Part shown: one piece after another, positions 1 through 8,361 of the stretch
Layout of the letters: the number at the start of each line of letters is the position of its first letter
How positions within the stretch are numbered: position 1 is the first letter of the stretch
Virus record (IMG/VR): IMGVR_UViG_3300008108_000358
Coordinates: 1 to 22,486 of that record
Origin: a virus
Length of the DNA stretch: 22,486 nucleotides
Reading direction: 5' to 3' (one strand)
Program-made: the position numbers and the translations under genes
Notes under the pieces: model-generated
The model's input: the letters and a program-made list of their open reading frames with translations, nothing else
Database searches by the model: none
What the model was told of the DNA's origin: nothing

Positions 1-86
1 TCGAATCCACCGATGAAAAAATGGTTGATTTGTTTATGGCTTTCCGCTAACTCCCTTAATCTTTGTATGACTTGTTTTAACGTCAT
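1..86 (-). CDS. Conserved phage protein, N-terminal fragment
   Basis: A reading frame opens at ATG 84-86 on the minus strand and runs off the window edge, so only the first 28 residues are visible (MTLKQVIQRLRELAESHKQI...). The opening, an amphipathic helix followed by an 'HKQI' segment and an 'F..G' turn, resembles the start of small conserved proteins in structural modules of Bacteroidota phages. It is the next gene downstream of the connector, separated by about 70 bp. A head-tail or tail-completion role is possible from position only; no function can be assigned from this fragment. Confidence 0.65.
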   Translation of the reverse strand, partial: MTLKQVIQRLRELAESHKQINHFFIGGF

Positions 87-99
87 TCTTTTTTTCTTG

Positions 100-120
100 T
101 TGCGCTAAAAAAAGGCGCAA
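100..120 (-). other. Short hairpin between connector and next gene
   Basis: TTGCGC and GCGCAA form a 6-bp perfect stem around a 9-nt loop. In the transcribed sense the loop, not the 3' side, holds the T-run, so it does not look like a standard intrinsic terminator. It lies in the 71-bp gap between the connector stop and the next start, and could affect mRNA stability or translation of the downstream gene. Confidence 0.35.
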
Positions 121-157
121 TTTATTTTCATTTTTTTTTGATGTGTTTTTCGGCATA

Positions 158-757
158 TCAAATGTAATAAGGATCATTCGAATTGTAACCGGCCGGCGGA
201 CGTTTATTCAACGAATAATCATCGCGCGGAATTTCCGTTTCATCGCCCAAATAAATAGGCGACGAATAAGAAACGCGTTCCGGATGAACAACGTCAACGC
301 CGGAAACAAAATTCAAATATTCCGGAAAATAATTGTCGGCGTATTCGATCAAATATAAACGGGCGCGTTTCGCATAGTGTTCCGCGCGGCTTTTATATTT
401 TGCGACAATGGAATACATTTCCGACATTGTCGGTTGTGTTGCATTGTCAACAGTTTTTTGCGAAACGCCTTTATTCCAATATTGATAGTTCAATCCTTCC
501 GGCAATTCAGCCATAACGTAATTGCAACAACATTCGACCAAATAATCATCGACCAATGTTTTGTAATTGCCGGACAATGTATTGTTTGAAATGTCCGTCA
601 ATATTTTATTGAACAAAGTTGATCCCAATAAAGGCATGATGTACATATCCTGGACGGCCTTAATTTCCGGGTAAATTAATTTGTCGTCGACGTTGTCATG
701 TAGCGACATCCTTTCCTTTACAACGGACGGCAATATGAAATATGTTATTGTAGGCAT
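158..757 (-). CDS. Head-tail connector-like protein (DUF6712-like)
   Basis: A 199-aa protein, mostly helical in its N-terminal two thirds. The segment around residues 15-50 (KERMSLHDNVDDKLIYPEIK, then a 'MYIMPLLGSTLF' motif) is the recognisable start of a Bacteroidota phage family (DUF6712) found beside portal and capsid genes and thought to act like gp6-type connectors. The C-terminal 40 residues are polar and rich in Pro, Asn and Tyr. It starts 5 bp after the portal stop, which fits co-translation with the portal. The family is known mainly by context, so the connector role is inference. Confidence 0.7.
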   Translation of the reverse strand: MPTITYFILPSVVKERMSLHDNVDDKLIYPEIKAVQDMYIMPLLGSTLFNKILTDISNNTLSGNYKTLVDDYLVECCCNYVMAELPEGLNYQYWNKGVSQKTVDNATQPTMSEMYSIVAKYKSRAEHYAKRARLYLIEYADNYFPEYLNFVSGVDVVHPERVSYSSPIYLGDETEIPRDDYSLNKRPPAGYNSNDPYYI

Positions 758-761
758 TGTT

Positions 762-2789
762 TTATTTTTTCTTAATTACTACATGTTTCATCCAACCATG
801 ACGACATTGAAACTCGATTGTCCCGTCATTGTTCCAAAAACCGCCGGCGCGTTTGAATACTGAATATCCTAAACGTTCGGAAAGTTTTTGAATATCTTCA
901 CGGCTGAACATCCTGGTTTTGCTTAACCCTACCATTTTAACGCAAAACGGACGCGATGTCGGGATCAACTCCGGACCGGCAACATCGGACCTTTTTTCGT
1001 ATGTGTACATGACTTTGATTTCGGGCAATGTTTGCGCCGGTAATCTTTCCGTGATTTTACGAATTGTAATTCCGCCTTTGACGATTGGTTCGATTACTTT
1101 GCTTTCGGTAAGTTTTTCGACGATCGCATTCACAACATCCTTTTCATATTTCAACGCTTCGGCAATTTGATCATTGGATAAATCCGGTTGTTTTTTTAAC
1201 AACTCCATGACCTTCGATTCCCTTTCGGTGAATTCGGTAACGGCCGCGAATGACATTTTGAAATCGTCGTCCTGGCCGATATAAACTTCGGATTTTATGA
1301 TGTTATAGGTTTCGCGATCTTCGCCATATTCCGCGAACATGTCCGCGATGAACTCGTCGGAATCATCGCTGAATTGCTGATCGTTCGTCATTGGGTTTTC
1401 ATCGACGCCCAAATATTGATTGATTTGTTCGTTTGTAAATCCATACGCTGACAATTGGATCGACGCTTGTCCCTTTGTTAACTTGCCCTGGCTGAATAAA
1501 CGAACGATCCTTAAAAGGTTTTGTTGTTGGCGTCCGGACAATTTCACCAATGTTTCATTTCCCAATTGTTCCGGCTGACTTGCCACCGCCACCGGTGCAA
1601 TGCCATATTTCGCCGGATCAATGCCGAATTTTTCCAATATCCATTCCTTCGGCAAAAGTTCCTTAAACTGCACCGGATCAAGTTCCATTCCCACGGGTTC
1701 AACATCCTTCAATTTATATTCGGCGTCGATATTTGCAACGCTTGAAAAATACCCGACTATTTCCTCAATTTGCTTTTGCTTATGGGTGACATAGGTATTT
1801 TTAAAAATTTCATATGATGTTTTCAATTCGGTTGCGTTCCCTAATTTACCCTCTTGCTGAATACCGAAAAGTAAAGGATGCGTGATATTATGACCGCTGA
1901 ATATGTTATTCGTGATCAAATTGTCGATCGTTGTGAAATCCTCTTTTGTCAAATCCGATTGACCCAAATCATCGATTGTGGGTTTTTTCAACGGATCGTT
2001 GTTGAACGCGATCAAAAGTTTTTTCCCTTCGGCACCGGTCGCGGCATTTTCTAACCTGGCCGTGATCTTTCGTTTTTTATCCTCTTCGGGTTCGCCGTTG
2101 TAAAAATTGATAAACTTCGACGCGCTGAAACCGGTTTTAGCATTTGTCAATGTGTGACGTGAAACCTCGATGTCGGATTCAACCCAATTGCACGCGGCAA
2201 CCCATGAAGGCAACGCATACGGATTTTTCCCGCATCGGTATTCCTTAAAATAAAATATCGATGTTGTTGTGCATCCAGGATGAAACGCCGGATATTCGGC
2301 TTCCGGTTGTTCCCATGTATTCTGCCATTTTTTACGATAGTAAAAACAATCGTTCGCCTCATTGGTCCGGATTCTATCATATGACATATGATAAATGTTG
2401 TAACCGCCGGCAAGTTTTGGGATAACCTGGAAATAACAACCGCCGTAATTCTCAATATCCAAACATGCGATTTTCATCAATTGGTCCCATGATTGTTTCT
2501 CATTGGCCTTTTGCAAAAATATCTTTCCGGCTTCGGAATCGGTTGTCAACCCATTGCCCAAAATATAAACGCACTTTCCGTTGATGATCGCGTTGTGTTT
2601 CGCTGACTTATTGTAAAGCCAAAGTAAATACCCCGGATAATCGTTCCGGTCCCCGAATGGAACATAACTCAATCCCCGTTTTTTTTCCATAATGGGAATC
2701 CTGGAATCCGCGAATTCCATTGATCCAATTTCCAAAATGTCCCCGTCGGTTTTATCCGGCGTAACCTTTATATGTCGTTTCGGGTTCAT
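762..2789 (-). CDS. Portal protein with C-terminal winged-helix and Cys/His minor-head-like extension
   Basis: A 675-aa protein. Residues about 40-400 read as a PBSX/SPP1-like portal: an early 'LSYVPFGDRNDYPGYLLWL' segment, a mixed core, and a helical section near 320-350 (ELKTSYEIFKNTYVTHKQKQ) typical of portal stems. Residues about 522-572 look like a winged helix (RESKVMELLKKQPDLSNDQI and onward). Residues about 595-672 hold Cys615 in 'SRPFC' and Cys662/His664 in 'CRHGW', a spacing reminiscent of SPP1 gp7/Mu F-type minor head proteins. The ATG at 2787-2789 follows a clear AAGGAAGG ribosome-binding site and overlaps the preceding gene by 38 bp. At 675 aa it is longer than most portals because of the fused C-terminus. 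The portal call is firm; the role of the extension is inferred. Confidence 0.8.
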   Translation of the reverse strand: MNPKRHIKVTPDKTDGDILEIGSMEFADSRIPIMEKKRGLSYVPFGDRNDYPGYLLWLYNKSAKHNAIINGKCVYILGNGLTTDSEAGKIFLQKANEKQSWDQLMKIACLDIENYGGCYFQVIPKLAGGYNIYHMSYDRIRTNEANDCFYYRKKWQNTWEQPEAEYPAFHPGCTTTSIFYFKEYRCGKNPYALPSWVAACNWVESDIEVSRHTLTNAKTGFSASKFINFYNGEPEEDKKRKITARLENAATGAEGKKLLIAFNNDPLKKPTIDDLGQSDLTKEDFTTIDNLITNNIFSGHNITHPLLFGIQQEGKLGNATELKTSYEIFKNTYVTHKQKQIEEIVGYFSSVANIDAEYKLKDVEPVGMELDPVQFKELLPKEWILEKFGIDPAKYGIAPVAVASQPEQLGNETLVKLSGRQQQNLLRIVRLFSQGKLTKGQASIQLSAYGFTNEQINQYLGVDENPMTNDQQFSDDSDEFIADMFAEYGEDRETYNIIKSEVYIGQDDDFKMSFAAVTEFTERESKVMELLKKQPDLSNDQIAEALKYEKDVVNAIVEKLTESKVIEPIVKGGITIRKITERLPAQTLPEIKVMYTYEKRSDVAGPELIPTSRPFCVKMVGLSKTRMFSREDIQKLSERLGYSVFKRAGGFWNNDGTIEFQCRHGWMKHVVIKKK

Positions 2790-3132
2790 ATCCTTCCTTT
2801 GTTATATTGGCCGCCGGATTCAATTTCATTTTGCCGCATTCAACCAAATTCAACCCCGTTGGATCAAGATTGACGGCTGAACTCTGTTCATAAACTTCAT
2901 ATGAATATTGTCCGGCTTGCGCGGTTGCGAATAAAGTAATTGTGTTAAATGTGTATATGTTGGCGCGTTCCGGGAATTCACTTGTATCGGACGCGGAATT
3001 TACAATGATCTTATATTGAACCTTTGTTGATACGTTTTCGAATATGAACAAATAATACGGATTCGTAATTGTCGTTGATTCATTCAACGTTACAATTGTT
3101 TCCGATTGTTGCCCAATAGTGTAAACGATCAT
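2752..3132 (-). CDS. Conserved phage structural protein of unknown function
   Basis: A 126-aa beta-rich protein from ATG 3130-3132 (MIVYTIGQ...). A TTG five codons upstream is in frame but less likely. The pattern, an N-terminal strand pair then 'TTITNPYYLFIFEN', and later 'GQYSYEVYEQSS' followed by 'LVECGKM', recurs in small proteins of Bacteroidota phage structural operons. It is the first gene after a strong terminator, and its 3' end overlaps the portal start by 38 bp, so it is probably translated together with the portal. It may be a head-tail or decoration protein, but nothing in the sequence decides this. Confidence 0.7.
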   Translation of the reverse strand: MIVYTIGQQSETIVTLNESTTITNPYYLFIFENVSTKVQYKIIVNSASDTSEFPERANIYTFNTITLFATAQAGQYSYEVYEQSSAVNLDPTGLNLVECGKMKLNPAANITKEGYEPETTYKGYAG

Positions 3133-3164
3133 GTAACTATGTGGCAAAAAATAGACGTTTGTTT

Positions 3165-3194
3165 AAAAAAAAGGCCGCCATAATATTGGCGGCC
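3165..3194 (-). terminator. Rho-independent terminator after the tube-like gene
   Basis: GGCCGCCA (3173-3180) and TGGCGGCC (3187-3194) form a perfect GC-rich 8-bp stem with a 6-nt loop. In the minus sense this is followed directly by eight Ts (complement of the A-run 3165-3172). It ends the transcript carrying the capsid and tube-like genes. The next gene starts about 30 bp further on and may depend on read-through or its own promoter. Confidence 0.88.
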
Positions 3195-3228
3195 CCTCAT
3201 GGAATCATGTGTAACCCACAACATGAAA

Positions 3229-3741
3229 TTATGTTGTCAAAGTTCCCAAGGCGGTTGAATTGACTTCATAAGCCAAATTCTTTTCGTCACCGCTGAAAAC
3301 CAATTCGTACCCGTTACGATCGGCCAAAAGTTTGCCGGTCTTGTTTGCGGATGTATCCATCATTAAACCATAATCACGGCCATACATCCAACCCGTTCCG
3401 TTTTCGTCAACGAAAACGAAGATCAAACGATTTTGAGCCAACAACAACAATTCATTGCGAACGGAGGTTGTCATTTTATTGATGGGGAATTTGATTGTTT
3501 GTTTGTTTGTCAATGTTCCCATTTCTCTATTCCCGGCAAATGCCTCGTCGGCTTCAGCGGTGTGCGCGATCAAATTGTACTTTTTGAATGTCTTTGTTGC
3601 GGCCTTTGTGATCGCGGAAATAACTCCGGCGGTTTCAGTTATGGCGGTGACATTTTCGTATTCAATAACATACAATTCCTTCACGCCGCCGAAACTATAA
3701 CGACAATCTAGGTTGTAACCTTGTGTTAAACTACACGGCAT
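3229..3741 (-). CDS. Probable tail-tube-like structural protein
   Basis: A 170-aa protein of mostly beta character. It begins 'MPCSLTQGYNLDCRYSFGGV', then 'KELYVIEYENV', and has 'NKMTTSVRNELLLLAQNRL' in the middle and 'RNGYELVFSGDEKN' near the end. This layout is familiar from Bacteroidota phages and prophages, where the gene follows the major capsid gene; size and strand pattern fit a siphovirus tail tube or a related structural protein. It lies 54 bp after the capsid stop, with a hairpin in the gap, and is followed by a strong terminator. The tube role is inference; a capsid decoration role is an alternative. Confidence 0.68.
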   Translation of the reverse strand: MPCSLTQGYNLDCRYSFGGVKELYVIEYENVTAITETAGVISAITKAATKTFKKYNLIAHTAEADEAFAGNREMGTLTNKQTIKFPINKMTTSVRNELLLLAQNRLIFVFVDENGTGWMYGRDYGLMMDTSANKTGKLLADRNGYELVFSGDEKNLAYEVNSTALGTLTT

Positions 3742-3761
3742 AGTATTAAAATTTTAAGTTA

Positions 3762-3781
3762 GGGCCGGATATTTCCGGCCC
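3762..3781 (-). other. GC-rich hairpin after the capsid gene
   Basis: GGGCCGGA and TCCGGCCC form a perfect 8-bp stem with a 4-nt loop in the short gap after the capsid stop. In the minus sense it is followed by TAACTTAAAATTTTAA, without an uninterrupted T-run. It is therefore a partial terminator or an mRNA 3'-end stabiliser that could favour capsid transcripts over downstream ones. Confidence 0.6.
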
Positions 3782-3795
3782 CGTTATTGAATAAA

Positions 3796-4794
3796 TTAAC
3801 CCAAATAAAGTACGTTGTTCGCTTGCCTTGCAACGTGTGCGGCGATTGTGAAAATGTGTTTCACAAACATATCTTCGCGGTTGTTGGCAATCTTGTTGAT
3901 CTCCATTTTGTTGATGTCGGCAACCAAATCAGTACACCAAATCAAGTTTGAAGGCAACGCGGCGATCACGCAATTTTCGGGCAATGGAACGAATTTGATT
4001 TCGATTCCGTTGTAGAAATATTTGTCGGCCTTAATGTCAACCGCAAACAAATCGCGATAGGTCGCATTAACATTGAAAATGTTGATGAATTGTTTGTGGC
4101 TATAAGGTGCGTAAAGAAAAGGCTTTTCATTTTGAGCCAAAACAACGGCCGGAATCGCGGCGTAAACTTTGCCGTATTCGGTGTTGATGTTTGTGCTTGA
4201 AATGGTTGTTCCGGCAACTTTAACCCTGGTTCCCAATGCGCCGTTGTTGTAGATCATTTTCGCAACAACGCCGTCGAATTGGGTTGCGGTTTGTGCGGCT
4301 GCCCATGTTTGTTCTGCTGCGCCAACCTGGTTTTGTGCGGTGCCAGGTGTAAGGCCGGCAATTGCGGTTTTGGTTGCGGATGCAATACCGGTCCACCATT
4401 TTGATTCAGCATCGAGTGAAACCTCTTTACCATAGGCGGCCAAAACTGTTCTTTCGAATTCGGTTGACATCATTTCCCATGCGCCGGGTTTCATGCTACG
4501 CTTGAAACGTGAAGGGCGAAGGGAATTCGGATCGAACTCATGATAATACATCACCTTTGTAGGTGTCACCGCGGTGTCAGTCAAAGTAAAGGTACCCTGG
4601 CTTGTTGGCGCGCCACTTGAAAACGCTTGCAAAGTTACGGCGTTAACGTTTTCGGTGAAGATTGTTTCGTTCTTTACATCGCTTTCGAAAGAAACCAATC
4701 CTTCGGAAATGGTTTTATTTTCGAATAAAAGTTCCTCTAATACGGGTTCATATGCTTTACCGCGTATGTCGACGATTGTTGCTGAAATTGCCAT
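3796..4794 (-). CDS. Major capsid protein (HK97-fold type)
   Basis: A 332-aa protein of the size and composition of a processed HK97-fold major capsid protein, rich in Ala, Thr and Asn. It has an N-terminal arm region, a central 'YYHEFDPNSLRPSRFKRSM' segment, an Ala/Thr-rich middle, and a C-terminal part with 'KPFLYAPYSHKQFINIF', then 'NGIEIKFVPLP' and 'NKMEINKIANNREDMFVKH'. This is typical of capsid proteins in Bacteroidota phages. It follows the protease, scaffold-like and 57-aa genes, which supports the call. The gap to the 57-aa gene is 2 bp, and the gene ends before a GC-rich hairpin. Confidence 0.82.
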   Translation of the reverse strand: MAISATIVDIRGKAYEPVLEELLFENKTISEGLVSFESDVKNETIFTENVNAVTLQAFSSGAPTSQGTFTLTDTAVTPTKVMYYHEFDPNSLRPSRFKRSMKPGAWEMMSTEFERTVLAAYGKEVSLDAESKWWTGIASATKTAIAGLTPGTAQNQVGAAEQTWAAAQTATQFDGVVAKMIYNNGALGTRVKVAGTTISSTNINTEYGKVYAAIPAVVLAQNEKPFLYAPYSHKQFINIFNVNATYRDLFAVDIKADKYFYNGIEIKFVPLPENCVIAALPSNLIWCTDLVADINKMEINKIANNREDMFVKHIFTIAAHVARQANNVLYLG

Positions 4795-4796
4795 TG

Positions 4797-4970
4797 TTAT
4801 TGATTTTTAGTTTTTGAAGATTTTGTTTCTTTTACTTCCTCGATTTCCTCCGGGAACCTTTGTTTCAAATGCTCCAATTGTTCCTGGCTCAAATTCGATT
4901 CCGATGTGAACGGATTTGACTTCGGACCATAGGCCCAAATTTCAACGCCGTCTTTAATTTTCAATGCCAT
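4797..4970 (-). CDS. Small hypothetical protein upstream of the capsid gene
   Basis: An ATG-initiated 57-aa frame (MALKIKDGVEIWAYGP...) fills the space between the scaffold-like gene and the capsid gene with 2-3 bp gaps on either side. The first 15 residues look like two short strands; the rest is a charged helix (LSQEQLEHLKQRFPEEIEEV) with a Lys/Ser/Thr tail. Codon use matches its neighbours. It may be a capsid assembly accessory, but only position suggests this. Confidence 0.75.
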   Translation of the reverse strand: MALKIKDGVEIWAYGPKSNPFTSESNLSQEQLEHLKQRFPEEIEEVKETKSSKTKNQ

Positions 4971-4973
4971 TGA

Positions 4974-5561
4974 TTAAAAGTTTTTTTGTGCGCGGAATTT
5001 TTCCAATGGTGACATTTCCTCGAAAGATTTTACCTTTTCTGTCGGTTGTTGAATGGATGAATTCGCGATGGTTTCAACCAAATGAAACATTTGCTTTAAT
5101 GTTTCGGATTGTTTTTCAATAGTGCTTTTTTGATCGGCGATTGTTTGCTTCAGTTCGTCGATGTCAGTTTTCGCGGCCGCGAATACTTGTTCCATTTCGC
5201 TGAACTTACCGGGCAATTTTTTCATTGCTTCTACTTCAACCTCAACAACGGGCGGAACTTCGGCTTTCTTTACTTCGGTGATCAATCCACCGGCAACTAC
5301 GATTTTGCTTCCATCTTCCAATTCATGTTCGCCATCGGGAGCCGGTTCGCCGTTCAATACAACGGACCCGCCAACTTCCAATTTGTCGATGGAAACAACC
5401 GCGCCGGATTTCAATTTGTAATCTTCGAACTTCGATTCAACGCCGGATTCGGGCGCAACTTTTGGCGCAACAACTCCGGACGCTGGCAATACCGGTTCCG
5501 GCTTTACTACGTCGCCGAATATCATTGTTCTGATTGTTTCGACTGCTTCGCGTGGTGTCAT
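4974..5561 (-). CDS. Scaffold-like capsid assembly protein
   Basis: A 195-aa acidic protein. Residues about 45-95 form a strand-rich segment with repeated Gly and Asp (YKLKSGAVVSIDKLEVGGSV, then 'PAPDGEHELEDGSKIVV'). Residues about 110-165 form a coiled coil (EMEQVFAAAKTDIDELKQTI and following heptads). The C-terminus has 'SPLEKFRAQKNF'. A beta segment plus a long coiled coil between the protease and the capsid gene is the usual arrangement for scaffolding proteins of Bacteroidota siphophages. It starts at ATG 5559-5561, 30 bp after the protease stop. Function is inferred from architecture and position. Confidence 0.68.
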   Translation of the reverse strand: MTPREAVETIRTMIFGDVVKPEPVLPASGVVAPKVAPESGVESKFEDYKLKSGAVVSIDKLEVGGSVVLNGEPAPDGEHELEDGSKIVVAGGLITEVKKAEVPPVVEVEVEAMKKLPGKFSEMEQVFAAAKTDIDELKQTIADQKSTIEKQSETLKQMFHLVETIANSSIQQPTEKVKSFEEMSPLEKFRAQKNF

Positions 5562-5591
5562 GTGGTAATTCTTTTTTGTTTGTGGTATTAT

Positions 5592-6617
5592 TTAAAATAT
5601 TGTTTCATTTAAGATCTTAACTATTTTTTCGAATTGCTCATCGTATTGATCTTTCTTTTTCATTCCGAAATTACCTTCGACGCTGAAGCCTTTAACCATT
5701 CCATCCTTTACCAATTTCCAGGCGACATCATTTTCGACAAACATCGACCCGAATAAAGTTCCATCGGGCAAATCTTCAAATCCTTTCATTGCGCGGATTC
5801 CCCTTTCCTTATCCGATTGAAAAACCTCAAACAATGTAACGCCTGGAATCTTCATGTCGGAATTGTGCATCAAATTGACGTTATTGTGAAATCCTTTTTT
5901 GGCTAATTTGATCGCGATTTTCTTAATCGTTTCCGGTGAAAAATAAACTTCATATTCTCCCAACTCCGGATCGTTCCGGTAAATGCGTTGATTTGCGATC
6001 ATCAACGGGCCGGATATGATTCGCTTTTCCTCGTCCTGGATTTTGAACGATTGACGATCGATTTGTTTCAATTTCCTTTCGGCCCAATCGATCATCGCTT
6101 CGCCACCCCATGCGTCCCACATAAGGCCGCCGCATCCTTCGGAATATGGAACATCTTTGTTTTGTTGATGGCGACGGAATCCGCTAATCCTGGCAATTGT
6201 CTCACGCGTCAATTTTTCTTTATTTGCGATTTGATTCGCCCGAACCTTTCCGGTTTGTTCGCCACATTCACCCCATCCGTTTTCATCTGCCCATTTCAAC
6301 GCACGTTTTGCATTGTTGACGGCCGCTTCGGGATAGTCGTTCCAGGAATCCGCTTCTGCGAAATGTTGTTCCCAAATGGAATTACAAATCGCGGCCGCTT
6401 GTCCGACGTCCTTCCCTTCGCTGACAACATATGAAATGCAACGCGGAATGAAATCGGTTTCGCGTTCGCCTTTTGCCGGTTCGACAAAATCTTCGCTGAA
6501 CTTTACGAAATCTTTTTTGATCGCCGGGCGGTCGACCAATGCAATGAAATCGACTTCCAAATCCGATTCGGGATCATCGGAAATCAACATTTCATAAACG
6601 GGTAATTTTTTCATCAT
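5592..6617 (-). CDS. XkdF-like prohead serine protease with inserted modules
   Basis: A 341-aa protein. Residues 1-45 (YEMLISDDPESDLEVDFIAL, then 'VDRPAIKKDF') and 195-320 match the XkdF-type putative phage serine protease. His251 in 'NLMHN' and Ser312 in 'KGFSVEGNF' are candidate catalytic residues. Between these halves lie two extra modules. One, at about 55-85, has Cys60, Cys78 and Trp82. The other, at about 90-187, carries 'DYPEAAVNNAKRALKW', 'RANQIANKE', 'FRRHQQNKDVPY' and 'GCGGLMWDAWGG', a set seen in other phage head proteins. It likely cleaves scaffold and capsid in the prohead. ATG at 6615-6617 or the adjacent ATG at 6612-6614 could be the start. Confidence 0.78.
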   Translation of the reverse strand: MMKKLPVYEMLISDDPESDLEVDFIALVDRPAIKKDFVKFSEDFVEPAKGERETDFIPRCISYVVSEGKDVGQAAAICNSIWEQHFAEADSWNDYPEAAVNNAKRALKWADENGWGECGEQTGKVRANQIANKEKLTRETIARISGFRRHQQNKDVPYSEGCGGLMWDAWGGEAMIDWAERKLKQIDRQSFKIQDEEKRIISGPLMIANQRIYRNDPELGEYEVYFSPETIKKIAIKLAKKGFHNNVNLMHNSDMKIPGVTLFEVFQSDKERGIRAMKGFEDLPDGTLFGSMFVENDVAWKLVKDGMVKGFSVEGNFGMKKKDQYDEQFEKIVKILNETIF

Positions 6618-6633
6618 ATTATTTTTTATTGTT

Positions 6634-8358
6634 TTATCCTAAACGGGCGGCCCTTTGTAAACGGGAATTTCTTTCATCCATATTGCGGACGTCGGAATCC
6701 AAAACATACGCGCGATTCACCCCACCGGCAGCCGCATTGCCAATGTTTTGAATTGTCGATGCTGACAATGTTGTTGCGGTCGCTTGCGGCGTTACCGGTG
6801 CGGCAACCTCACCCATCGAAGGCGTTGCGGCCCCACCGCCCCCACCTCCGGGAACTTGCGTTTTGGTTATATTTTTCACCGCGCTGAACCCAGACGCCAA
6901 AATTGTGGCAACCGATGCAACCTTTTGAATCGTTCCGAATGGTTCCGGAATTATTGTTTTATTCCGCAATACTTCGGTGACGCCCAAATATGTATTGATC
7001 AACGCTTGCGAAACGGCCAACGCTTTGCCGGCAATGGTTTGTTTTCCGACAACATCGGACAATGCGCCCAATGCTTCGCCGGTTACTTTGTATGTGTCGC
7101 GCTTTTGTTGTTCCAATAACAAAACCGCATCGGCCGCCTCTTTTTCCTTTTTCGCAATTTCATTTTTCTTTTCAATCTCTTTATTCAATCGGTCGTTTTC
7201 CTCTTTAAACAACCTTTCCATTTCGGCATTGTCCGCCTCTAATTGTTTTTTCTCTTGCTCCCTGGCTTCGGCTGCTAAACGTAACCGGTTTTCCTCAATC
7301 TCTTTCCTGGTTTCATATTCGATTTTGGCAATCAATTTGCGGTGCGCTTCTTCTTCTTCTAAAATCTTTTGTTTCCTTTCTGCCTCTTTACGCGCCGCTT
7401 CAACACGTTTGTCCCTTTCCTCTTTCTCAATCGATGTGATTTGCGATTGTGTTTTTTTGGAAATCTTCGCCATTGACGCGGCTTCATTTTCCGCGGCAAT
7501 GATCATGTTGTCAATTGCCGACAATTTTTCTTTGTCGACATTTTTCATGTTCTGCAATTCCAAACGGGCCGCCTTCAATTGTTCGATTGAACCTTCGCGG
7601 ATTTTTGCAATCAAATCACCGCGCGCGCCCATTTCCATTGCCATTGCTTCCATTGTCAACCTGGCTTTCGTTTGGTTGATCTCGATCACCTTTAATGATT
7701 CCTCTTTTTCAATCCTGGCCGCCTCTTTCAATGCGGCGATCCGATCTTTGATCGGTAGATTTGAATCGGCGGCAATTTCGCGCGCATCTTGCAATTTGCG
7801 ATTTGCTTCGGCCGTTGCGATGGCTGAATTCCTTTGCGCATCTTCTAAATCGTCCAGGGCTTCAGTTATTTCACCGAATCTTTGCGCCGTCTTTTCGGTT
7901 GTCACGCCCAACGCAGACAAAACAGAAATCAATCCGCCCGTGACCAATTCGGTAATTTTGACGAACCCGTCGATCAACGGCGTCAAAATACCCGTTATGA
8001 ATTTATTGAAAACGCCGGACAAGGTCCCGAATGCCTTACCCAACGCATCGGAAACGCCTTCCATTTGTTTGAACTTTTGGAATAAGGCAACGACAAGGCC
8101 GGCCAACAATGCGAAAACGCCAATGATCGGATTCGCTTTCAAGATGTTGAACGCTTGCGTCAATGTTCCAACGCCTTGCGACGCCTGGCCTAATGCCGGG
8201 GATAATGCGCCCAATTCACCCTTCAACTTTCCGAACGATCCGCCAACCTCTTTCGTTTGATTCGACGCGCCTTTCATGGCGTCTTGCGTCTTGCCTATCT
8301 TCGCGGCCGAATCGCCCGTGTCAACGTCGATTTTGGCTTTTATGTTTATGTCTGCCAT
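6634..8358 (-). CDS. Tail tape measure protein
   Basis: A 574-aa protein with a hydrophobic stretch at about 76-93 (NPIIGVFALLAGLVVALF). Further hydrophobic helices lie at about 120-150, and a very long charged coiled coil (Glu/Lys/Arg-rich, about 290-420) follows. A second hydrophobic zone and a Gly-rich linker come near 500. The C-terminus, with 'NRAYVLDSDVRNMDERNSRL', is the ending typical of tape measures in Bacteroidota phages. At about 0.15 nm per residue the predicted tail is roughly 85 nm. It is short for the class. It lies downstream of two large tail proteins and upstream of the protease, which is not the common order. Confidence 0.9.
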   Translation of the reverse strand: MADINIKAKIDVDTGDSAAKIGKTQDAMKGASNQTKEVGGSFGKLKGELGALSPALGQASQGVGTLTQAFNILKANPIIGVFALLAGLVVALFQKFKQMEGVSDALGKAFGTLSGVFNKFITGILTPLIDGFVKITELVTGGLISVLSALGVTTEKTAQRFGEITEALDDLEDAQRNSAIATAEANRKLQDAREIAADSNLPIKDRIAALKEAARIEKEESLKVIEINQTKARLTMEAMAMEMGARGDLIAKIREGSIEQLKAARLELQNMKNVDKEKLSAIDNMIIAAENEAASMAKISKKTQSQITSIEKEERDKRVEAARKEAERKQKILEEEEAHRKLIAKIEYETRKEIEENRLRLAAEAREQEKKQLEADNAEMERLFKEENDRLNKEIEKKNEIAKKEKEAADAVLLLEQQKRDTYKVTGEALGALSDVVGKQTIAGKALAVSQALINTYLGVTEVLRNKTIIPEPFGTIQKVASVATILASGFSAVKNITKTQVPGGGGGGAATPSMGEVAAPVTPQATATTLSASTIQNIGNAAAGGVNRAYVLDSDVRNMDERNSRLQRAARLG

Positions 8359-8361
8359 ATC

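Noticed and set aside
100-157. Intrinsic terminator after the connector gene
   Set aside because: The T-run lies in the hairpin loop rather than after the stem, and the stem is only 6 bp; listed as a hairpin only.
3133-3147. TTG start five codons before the 126-aa protein
   Set aside because: An ATG at 3130-3132 is available and matches the expected N-terminal strand; the extra residues add nothing recognisable.
3133-3164. Promoter between the second terminator and the 126-aa gene (TATTTTTTG on the minus strand)
   Set aside because: The box has one extra T relative to TAnnTTTG, lies too close to the start codon and has no -33 element, so I did not list it.
6977-8260. A 427-codon open frame on the plus strand
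   Set aside because: It is the antisense shadow of the tape measure coiled coil; its Ser/Ala/Asn-rich translation is low-complexity, and it has no plausible start region or partner on that strand.
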